24,230 bases of DNA. Source: a virus. The stretch lies in the IMG/VR virus record IMGVR_UViG_3300025889_000923, positions 1 through 24,230 of that record; one strand, 5' to 3'. The position numbers and the translations under genes were made by a program. The number at the start of each line of letters is the position of its first letter. Position 1 is the stretch's first letter. Of the stretch, positions 7,641 to 13,272 are shown piece by piece. The notes under the pieces are model-generated. The model did not search any database. It was not told where the DNA came from and worked only from the letters and a program-made list of their open reading frames with translations.

Positions 7641-8712
7641 CTTTGGTTCCGTTTGCACCATTAACAGCATTTACAAATTTGTCGCCAAGGAACTTGTGAA
7701 ACTTTTTGATATTTTCTAAGTTTTTGTTTTCCATCACCATGTTCATAAAATTAACTAACATCTCTTCAGAACAAGCACAAACAAAGTTACATGCTCTTTC
7801 AATTTGTGTTATTGCGATATCGTTATCTTTTGTATATCTTGCAATTAATCCTAATAAGTCATTTTTCTTATCTGTAGATAGTTTATCAATTTTAGACTTA
7901 GTAGCTGAGCCGGGTGTGTATCTATCAAATACATCTAATGCACCAAAATTTGACTTATATTTTCTAATGAACTCATTAAATGCAATTGTTGTTTCAGCAC
8001 CAATAAAACCTAATGACATTGAGTATTGAAGATCTCTGATTGCTGAGTCATCGATATCAGTAGTCTCTGATGGTGTGATATTAGCATGCTTAAATGCAGC
8101 ATCTAAGCGTGCCCAGGAAGCTGGATTAGGGTATACCTTACCTGGTTCGAATTGGCCTTCATGTCTAAGCTTTGCTGGGTATTTTGTGATAAATTCAACA
8201 ATGATAGGATCGATATTTCCTATTGTTCCTGCCCAGTCTAACCAGTCGTTAGTTGTAGGCTCTAAACCAATTGACCAAAAACGTCGAAGAAGTGCAGGAT
8301 CCATATCTGAAACTTGGTAATCAGATCCTTCATTAATTGCTGCATAAACCCGTGTTTCAGGATGTAATTTATGACCATTGAGCTCTCTATCAAGTACAAT
8401 TTGGAAAGCGCATTGTTGCACTTCAATTGTTGCGCGATTAAGCTCGTCAAAGAATAGAATTAAAGGTTCATTGCATGCTCGAATAAACCAGTCAACAGGT
8501 GCAAATCTTGTGGTGCCGTCAACCAATTCAGGCAAACCAATTAAGTCGCCTTCAGTCATATATGATAAGCGTCGATCAACAACTTCCATATTAAGTCTTT
8601 TGCCAACTTGGTGAACAATATGAGACTTACCAATGCCCGTAGGTCCTTTTGCCAAAACTGCAATATCTGGCGGTAAGTTTGAAATTACTTGTACGAAGGT
8701 TTTAATATCCAT
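7636..8712 (-). CDS. MoxR-family AAA+ ATPase
   Basis: A 358-residue AAA+ ATPase of the MoxR type, a chaperone-like motor that usually works with a VWA-domain partner; that partner is the next gene downstream. Motifs: Walker A GPTGIGKS (23-30); the family-typical GDLIGLPE (55-62) and TRFAPVDWFIRA (68-79); Walker B LILFFDELNR (84-93, D89-E90); sensor 1 in YAAINEGSDY (N127); arginine-finger block MDPALLRRF (137-145); a helical lid follows. The ATG at 8712 has AGGAG about 7 bases upstream and a promoter-like element about 31 bases upstream. A 44-base gap with its own promoter separates it from the VWA gene, so the two can be expressed together or apart. Family assignment is firm; its role in the phage is unknown. 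Confidence 0.93.
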   Translation of the reverse strand: MDIKTFVQVISNLPPDIAVLAKGPTGIGKSHIVHQVGKRLNMEVVDRRLSYMTEGDLIGLPELVDGTTRFAPVDWFIRACNEPLILFFDELNRATIEVQQCAFQIVLDRELNGHKLHPETRVYAAINEGSDYQVSDMDPALLRRFWSIGLEPTTNDWLDWAGTIGNIDPIIVEFITKYPAKLRHEGQFEPGKVYPNPASWARLDAAFKHANITPSETTDIDDSAIRDLQYSMSLGFIGAETTIAFNEFIRKYKSNFGALDVFDRYTPGSATKSKIDKLSTDKKNDLLGLIARYTKDNDIAITQIERACNFVCACSEEMLVNFMNMVMENKNLENIKKFHKFLGDKFVNAVNGANGTKV

Positions 8713-8743
8713 TATATCTCCTGGATGATTAGGTTATGGTTAT

Positions 8744-8771
8744 ATTATACTTTATTATTTATACTGTTACA
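8744..8771 (-). promoter_or_regulatory. Promoter-like element TGTAAC-N16-TATAAT, copy 2 (MoxR gene)
   Basis: On the minus strand TGTAAC (8771-8766) and TATAAT (8749-8744) are separated by exactly 16 bases, 31 bases before the MoxR ATG. The TGTAAC lies within the last codons of the upstream gene, which stops at 8759. The spacer also holds a perfect T4-type late motif (see the separate entry). Confidence 0.8.
8756..8763 (-). promoter_or_regulatory. T4-type late promoter motif TATAAATA inside the spacer of promoter copy 2
   Basis: The minus strand reads TATAAATA at 8763-8756, the exact T4 late promoter -10 consensus, 43 bases before the MoxR ATG and therefore suitably placed for a late start. 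It may give the MoxR gene a second, late promoter. The region is AT-rich, so an 8-base match could also be accidental. Confidence 0.4.
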
Positions 8772-9202
8772 CTTTTGATTAGAGCCTTAATTTCACTTAC
8801 CTTTTTGTCAACTTGTTTAGGTGTGACTTCATATACAAAGTTCGGGTCTTCAGGCCAACCAGGTGGTAAAGGCTCATATTTGTCTGTTGTCAAAGTACCT
8901 GCAATTAGAACTTTATAATTACTACTAGTTCTAGATTTTTTTTGTATGGAATACTGAAAGAAGTGAAAAGTTCCATCGTCTTTAAGATGTTCTTGGAATG
9001 AACAATAATAATATTTTCCGTCTTTACCTTGATAGAGGCCTTCGTTTGACTTAGCGCTTTTATTATAAACACCATTATGGATAAACTTTTCACCAGAACG
9101 AGGATGTAAATTCATATTCCATCCTATTGATTTAAGAAAGTAAAAGAGATCTTCGTTATGAGGTCTTCCAATGAAGGCCGGATTGCTGAGTATGACAGAC
9201 AT
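8759..9202 (-). CDS. Unknown 147-residue protein with its own promoter
   Basis: I recognise no family. The sequence is rich in aromatic residues and mixed in charge: FYFLKSIGWNMNLHPRSGE near the start, KYYYCSFQEHLKDDGTFHFF in the middle, PLPPGWPEDPNFVYEV towards the end, and a short lysine-rich C-terminal helix. It looks like a small soluble alpha/beta protein; no signal peptide, membrane segment or zinc site is seen. The start at 9202 has AAGGAA 7-8 bases upstream and promoter copy 3 about 39 bases upstream. It lies between another orphan gene and the MoxR gene, each with the same promoter type, so it is probably co-regulated with them. It may be a host-directed accessory protein, but nothing in the sequence says so directly. 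Confidence 0.82.
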   Translation of the reverse strand: MSVILSNPAFIGRPHNEDLFYFLKSIGWNMNLHPRSGEKFIHNGVYNKSAKSNEGLYQGKDGKYYYCSFQEHLKDDGTFHFFQYSIQKKSRTSSNYKVLIAGTLTTDKYEPLPPGWPEDPNFVYEVTPKQVDKKVSEIKALIKSVTV

Positions 9203-9241
9203 TGCTATTATTCCTTGGTTGGATGTTGTTGTTGCAGTGTT

Positions 9242-9269
9242 ATTATAAACTACTGGAGACTGTGTTACA
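9242..9269 (-). promoter_or_regulatory. Promoter-like element TGTAAC-N16-TATAAT, copy 3 (147-residue gene)
   Basis: On the minus strand TGTAAC (9269-9264) and TATAAT (9247-9242) are separated by exactly 16 bases, 39 bases before the ATG at 9202. The TGTAAC begins immediately after the stop codon of the upstream gene (9272-9270). This 67-base gap is the longest non-coding stretch in the window and shows nothing else. Confidence 0.8.
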
Positions 9270-9758
9270 TTATTTACAAACTGCTAGTGACTTTGCGTAA
9301 TGCCAATGATTACCTGATGGTGACATAACAAGAAATAGGGTTCTATCATAATGCACAGCGTGACTACCTGTTCCATTATAGCTTTCGTCTACATCTTCAC
9401 TAACAATAATGCCATAAGATTGTTCTGATACATTTCTATGTGATATCAATACAAGGTCACCAATTTTATGGTTCCATTTAATTCCACGAGTCTTAGGTTC
9501 TGATGACATATGTTTACGTGCTTTCTTTTTGGCATTTTTAATTTGTGCTGACTTGCTTATTGCTGGTTGCGATTCTGGTGAATTTTTAGCTTCTTCACGA
9601 ATTGCTTTCTTAATATCATTAAGTGTCTTAGGTGTATTGTCAGAATTATCTTCTGTGATTGTTTGGTTTTGAAGCTGTTGTTCTATCTCAACAGCATTTT
9701 GTTCTCTAAGTTTAGCCTTGATTTTGCTCAATTCTTTTCTATTGATTTTTCTTCCCAT
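9270..9758 (-). CDS. Unknown 162-residue protein: basic N-terminus, SH3-like C-terminus
   Basis: No confident family. Residues 1-90 are highly charged and predicted disordered or helical (RKINRKELSKIKAKLREQNA at the start, KNAKKKARKH near 75-83), fit for nucleic-acid or protein binding. Residues about 95-162 form a string of short beta strands: KIGDLVLISHRN, SYGIIVSEDV, TLFLVMSPSGNHWHYAKSL. The pattern of a chain starting GDLV, then YGIIV, then a W-containing strand resembles small SH3-like barrels found in phage proteins. The start at 9758 has AAGGAGG about 6 bases upstream and promoter copy 4 about 19 bases upstream. Expression is therefore likely independent of the PAP2-Fic gene before it. 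The barrel assignment is by eye. Confidence 0.82.
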   Translation of the reverse strand: MGRKINRKELSKIKAKLREQNAVEIEQQLQNQTITEDNSDNTPKTLNDIKKAIREEAKNSPESQPAISKSAQIKNAKKKARKHMSSEPKTRGIKWNHKIGDLVLISHRNVSEQSYGIIVSEDVDESYNGTGSHAVHYDRTLFLVMSPSGNHWHYAKSLAVCK

Positions 9759-9777
9759 AAATCCTCCTTGCCTTTAT

Positions 9778-9805
9778 ATTATACACAATAAACGGCAAAG
9801 TTACA
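9778..9805 (-). promoter_or_regulatory. Promoter-like element TGTAAC-N16-TATAAT, copy 4 (162-residue gene)
   Basis: On the minus strand TGTAAC (9805-9800) and TATAAT (9783-9778) are separated by exactly 16 bases, 19 bases before the ATG at 9758. The -10 also carries an upstream TG (TGTGTATAAT). The TAA within TGTAAC is the stop codon of the PAP2-Fic gene, as in copy 1. Confidence 0.8.
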
Positions 9806-11099
9806 TTTTTAGTAGTTTTTCCATCTTATCAGGCTGCATGTGTGCTATTATATTTTTTATATAATCACTACTTATCATTTGATTAACTTTTGAAAAATCA
9901 AAATCACAATCTGCAGCCATTACAATTCTTCCTGACCTACCGTTTCCATCGCAAAATGGATGTACATATTCATAAAGTAAATGTCTTATCCACGGATTAT
10001 CTATAAAGTTATGTGTTGCTTTAAGATAGCTATCTATTGTGTTAGGTTCGGGATATGAAACAGACGCACGGGAACTATGAGAAAAGTTTCTAAATTCGCC
10101 TGGTGCACCTCGTTCTAAGACATTAGGATGAAAGCATTTATGAATTTTATTAACTTTGTAATTGTTGTCTATTGGCATACATACACTTGCCATAACTAAA
10201 CCGTCAATCTGTGATTTAATATGTGGGTTTTTAGTTATAAACTCGCTAGGTAGTCCAGCCATTAAATGTTTTGCGGCATCAAAGCATTCATCATATGAAA
10301 GATTATAAAATTCTATCTGATTTGTCCGGTGCAAAAAATCAGCTATGTCATGTGCAAAGTTTTTTTGACAATCATTTTCACCGTAAACATGATGTGCTTT
10401 TTTGTTCATTTTTTTGGCAAATTTTTTATAATGCTTATTTTTGAGACCACCTTCTATCTCACCCATTGTATTATCATTATCTAAAAAAATAGAAGCCAAT
10501 GTTTCACCAATTAATCTACCGTACTCAACGTCTGTAGGGAAATGTACAGCATTTTCTAATCTGGTTTGACCAATCAATCCTGCTAGGGTTTGTAAGTCGT
10601 TTTTAATTTCAGGAATTTGGGAAGATAAAACATCACATAAAAAATATGCGATTGTTGTATGACCGCTTGGAAAGCTAGGTGATTTCTTATATTTAATCTG
10701 AGTGCTGTCTTGACTGTCAAAGTAGTGTAACGGTCTAGGTCTATTATTGTCATATTTTAACTTTAAAACGATTGAGTCGACATCATCAAGTATGCCAGAT
10801 ATCTTTTTCCAATCAATATTCTTGTAGCCGTTTTCCTTGCAATACGTTTTAAATATATCTTCTACGGATTCATCACTTTGTCTAAGAAAACTAGTTGTCA
10901 TACTAGGCGTATTATAGCAACGTACTACTTCTTTCATATCATTCTGAAACCTTTGTGTACCTTCCTTAGGGTAATTAATTTTAGGTATTTTATCAAAACA
11001 AGACATGTCAAAGTATCTGCATCTTCTGGCCATTCTTTTTGCATGTGATACATCTATTTCATTTTTTGTTTCTTTAAATAGTCCTTGTATAGATTTCAT
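9801..11099 (-). CDS. PAP2-superfamily phosphatase fused to a Fic domain
   Basis: A 432-residue protein that joins two enzymes not usually found together. The N-terminal half has the three blocks of the PAP2/class A acid phosphatase signature: K113-x6-R120-P121 (KLKYDNNRP), PSGH at 144-147 with catalytic H147, and TRLENAVHFPTD at 179-190 with R180, H186 and D190. The C-terminal half is a Fic domain: GAPGEFRNFS (331-340), then the active-site HPFCDGNGRSGR (380-391), matching HPFx(D/E)GN(G/K)R. Fic proteins transfer AMP or other phosphate-linked groups to proteins; PAP2 enzymes remove phosphates. No signal peptide or membrane helices are seen, so it is probably cytoplasmic. I found no clear inhibitory (S/T)xxxE(G/N) helix. 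The ATG overlaps the stop of the preceding gene (TAATG), pointing to coupled translation. The substrate is unknown; a host-modifying role is inference. Confidence 0.93.
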   Translation of the reverse strand: MKSIQGLFKETKNEIDVSHAKRMARRCRYFDMSCFDKIPKINYPKEGTQRFQNDMKEVVRCYNTPSMTTSFLRQSDESVEDIFKTYCKENGYKNIDWKKISGILDDVDSIVLKLKYDNNRPRPLHYFDSQDSTQIKYKKSPSFPSGHTTIAYFLCDVLSSQIPEIKNDLQTLAGLIGQTRLENAVHFPTDVEYGRLIGETLASIFLDNDNTMGEIEGGLKNKHYKKFAKKMNKKAHHVYGENDCQKNFAHDIADFLHRTNQIEFYNLSYDECFDAAKHLMAGLPSEFITKNPHIKSQIDGLVMASVCMPIDNNYKVNKIHKCFHPNVLERGAPGEFRNFSHSSRASVSYPEPNTIDSYLKATHNFIDNPWIRHLLYEYVHPFCDGNGRSGRIVMAADCDFDFSKVNQMISSDYIKNIIAHMQPDKMEKLLKM

Positions 11100-11734
11100 T
11101 AAAACTCGTCATCATAAAAATCATAATCTAGAGAATGATACACTTCAGATATATCGTCAGATATTTGAGCAATTTTTGTTCTTTGCCAGTCATCTAATTC
11201 ATATCCATCAGGGATCATTTGTAAAAGCTTTTGGGAATATTTTGCAACTTTATAAAGGGAGGGTTTTGCCATATAATTGTTATTCTTATATTCATGGCCA
11301 TCTAATTGACCGTTGTCAATTTGACCACCTAAAGCACCCATAACAATATGTGTAATATCATCTTCTAAAAAGTCATGATCAGGTCGAGGATTTGGAAATC
11401 GCACTCCATGCTCCAAATGATCAGGAATAAAATCATTATCCAAATCGTTGTCACCACACGTCGGACATGATCCACAGCCACAATCACCTTCTTCAAGCAT
11501 GCCTCCTCTAGAATAACCACATTCCATGCAATCACCTTCATATACTTCGGAACCACCGCATTGTCGGCATGTGTCATGCATGACAGCATTACCTTTCTTT
11601 ACTCGTTGGATATCGTCATATCCTGTATCTCTATTCATATCTTTTACACGATTAACTAGCGTATCTTCACCAACGACTTTTGCCAACTCTTGTATTACTA
11701 GGCTTCTTATTTTTTGCTTATTTAGTCTGGACAT
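11099..11734 (-). CDS. Cysteine-rich protein with zinc-ribbon and TSP3-like calcium loop
   Basis: A 211-residue protein in four parts. (1) A basic N-terminal helix (MSRLNKQKIRSLVIQELAKV). (2) A zinc-ribbon-like segment with C56-x2-C59 and C69-x2-C72, followed by a second cluster C85, C87, C90, C93. (3) An acidic loop, DNDLDNDFIPDHLEHG (95-110), with aspartates at 95, 97, 99, 101 and 105, close to the calcium-binding thrombospondin type-3 / dockerin pattern. (4) A C-terminal helical segment (about 160-205) with DGYELDDWQRTKIAQISDDI. A segment of the type ELDDWVQxKIxxAxDYI recurs in several marine phage proteins, often near head genes. The start has AGGAGA 7 bases upstream. The gene is TAATG-coupled to the PAP2-Fic gene. 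Exact role unknown; metal binding is predicted only from residue spacing. Confidence 0.85.
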   Translation of the reverse strand: MSRLNKQKIRSLVIQELAKVVGEDTLVNRVKDMNRDTGYDDIQRVKKGNAVMHDTCRQCGGSEVYEGDCMECGYSRGGMLEEGDCGCGSCPTCGDNDLDNDFIPDHLEHGVRFPNPRPDHDFLEDDITHIVMGALGGQIDNGQLDGHEYKNNNYMAKPSLYKVAKYSQKLLQMIPDGYELDDWQRTKIAQISDDISEVYHSLDYDFYDDEF

Positions 11735-11742
11735 ATTATCTC

Positions 11743-12708
11743 CTAAAATATTGATCCTGAATATATATTCTCTAATAAATATGTTATTCTATCAGATATT
11801 TCATAATTCTTAGCTGTCTGAATTAAATAATTTGCTTCTTTCTTCGACATGTCGCCTATATCTGTCATTTTATTTTGTGTTATTTTTACATCTATACCAT
11901 ACTCAGATAATTTTTTTGCTATTTTTAACTCTTTTTGATGTGCATCCGGATCCATACCTAGTACAACACTAGACTTTTCTTTTACTATTCTTTTAAATAG
12001 ATAATGGCTTTCGTCTATCCAGCTTCCAAGCATCGGAATTGAATTGTCGCCTGCTTTTATCGAATCAAACACACCTTCAACAAGTATTACCGGCTTTTTC
12101 CAGTCAATTAAATATTCGTTAAATATGACATCGCTTCTACTTGCATTACAGTTTTTGTATTTTCTTTTTTGAGCCTCGTCATATGTTCTGGTCAAATAAT
12201 AGTTAAGTTTCATATTGTCACAGAATGACGGAAATATAACTCTGTTGGAATATTCGTATTCGTTACTTATTCCTATTTTAAACTTTAAAAGATCATCTGT
12301 GCTTAATCCTCGTGACTCTAAATACCTTCTTGCAATACTACCTTGGCGCGTAGTATTGTCGTATAGCAGTGCAAAGTCATCTGGTAGCTTAACTATTTTT
12401 TCTTCTACATCTTTTTCAATTAAGTCGACTATTCCAAAAGCTGACGTTAATTTATTGGCTAGCGCTTTGTTTTGAGTGTATCGATTTACAAAAGAAGCAA
12501 TGTTCTTTCCTTTCGTTTCACATACCCAACAGTGATATATTCCTTTATCTAGACAAATAGATAGTTTTCTTTTCTTCGAACTGCTTTTACTATCTTGTTT
12601 GCAAGATGGGCACACAACTGATATGTTTTTACCACTGTTTGCCAATGAAGATTCTCCAAAGGCTGCTTCCAATAGATCGATTTTTTCTTGTGTAGTTACA
12701 ATATCCAT
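11743..12708 (-). CDS. DNA primase with zinc ribbon and TOPRIM domain (T4 gp61-like role)
   Basis: Primase that makes RNA primers at the replication fork. The N-terminus has a zinc-binding site C33-x2-C36 ... C60-x2-C63 (NISVVCPSCKQ and YHCWVCETKGKNI), typical of the CHC2-type primase finger. A linker domain follows with YLESRGLSTDDLLKFKIG (129-146). The TOPRIM core has VILVEGVFDSIKA (207-219, catalytic E211) and VVLGMDPDAH (248-257, acids D253/D255). At 321 residues it matches the size of T4 gp61 (342) and lacks a fused helicase. An in-frame stop at 12721-12723 forces a start at ATG 12708 or later. There is no clear ribosome site before it; instead an imperfect palindrome ATACCTGTAT overlaps the ATG. 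The gene ends 8 bases before the next ATG. It lies next to a RuvC resolvase, in a small replication/recombination block. Confidence 0.9.
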   Translation of the reverse strand: MDIVTTQEKIDLLEAAFGESSLANSGKNISVVCPSCKQDSKSSSKKRKLSICLDKGIYHCWVCETKGKNIASFVNRYTQNKALANKLTSAFGIVDLIEKDVEEKIVKLPDDFALLYDNTTRQGSIARRYLESRGLSTDDLLKFKIGISNEYEYSNRVIFPSFCDNMKLNYYLTRTYDEAQKRKYKNCNASRSDVIFNEYLIDWKKPVILVEGVFDSIKAGDNSIPMLGSWIDESHYLFKRIVKEKSSVVLGMDPDAHQKELKIAKKLSEYGIDVKITQNKMTDIGDMSKKEANYLIQTAKNYEISDRITYLLENIYSGSIF

Positions 12709-12729
12709 ACAGGTATTGTATTATTATGT

Positions 12730-13272
12730 TTATAAATTTTCAATTAAAAATGACTTGCCTATTACATAGGCATCTGCCATATCATATGCTTCTGCACAAA
12801 TTCTTGTTTTACCTTTATTAGGGCCCGATTTTAATACCTTGGTAGGCCAATTAATACTAGGGTTGTCATTGGATACCCACTCTAAAACTTGCTGCTTTGT
12901 ATTTTTTTGTTTATTTTTCTTATCTATTTTTAAACCAATCGACTTTCTAGCTGAGTTCACATTAATTGCATTAACAGGTACAGACAATACTTCATAACAA
13001 ATCCAGCGAACTACACCGTTAAACTGTGCCAATGTCATTAGAGTTTTTGCAGAACTTAGCCCAGGACGAAATGCTTGAAGATTTTCTTCAACGGCAACGT
13101 GGGTGATGCCATATTTCTTTTTAACTTCTATTATCCTAGATTTAACATAGGAAGCTTTTTCAAACAGCCCTTTATGTTTACTTAAGTTTATTTGTCCAAT
13201 GTCTACAAGTTTATTCTCGTTAAAAATACAATAACCAGTGCAGCTAGTAGATATATCTAATGCCAGTAACAA
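12730..13272 (-). CDS. RuvC-like Holliday-junction resolvase, TTG start
   Basis: RNase H-fold endonuclease of the RuvC type that cuts branched DNA. It may clear junctions before packaging, a job done by the unrelated endonuclease VII in T4. Seen: first strand LLALDISTSCTGY with catalytic D6; second-strand acid in HVAVEENLQAF (E62/E63); C-terminal acids in AEAYDMADAYVIG (D164 and D167). At 180 residues it is close to the usual RuvC length. The start is TTG at 13272, directly after the TAA of the preceding gene (TAATTG), with an AGAGGA ribosome site about 8 bases upstream. No ATG would preserve the first catalytic strand, so TTG is well supported. It lies between a virion adhesion gene and the primase gene. 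Confidence 0.92.
   Translation of the reverse strand: MLLALDISTSCTGYCIFNENKLVDIGQINLSKHKGLFEKASYVKSRIIEVKKKYGITHVAVEENLQAFRPGLSSAKTLMTLAQFNGVVRWICYEVLSVPVNAINVNSARKSIGLKIDKKNKQKNTKQQVLEWVSNDNPSINWPTKVLKSGPNKGKTRICAEAYDMADAYVIGKSFLIENL

Noticed and set aside
9203-9269. Possible small RNA or riboswitch in the largest gap
   Set aside because: No stable hairpin or conserved RNA pattern is visible; the gap is explained by the promoter element and a ribosome site.
13270-13272. TTG start of RuvC as a mis-call
   Set aside because: The TTG is directly followed by the first catalytic strand, has a ribosome site, and abuts the preceding stop; no later start keeps the active site.
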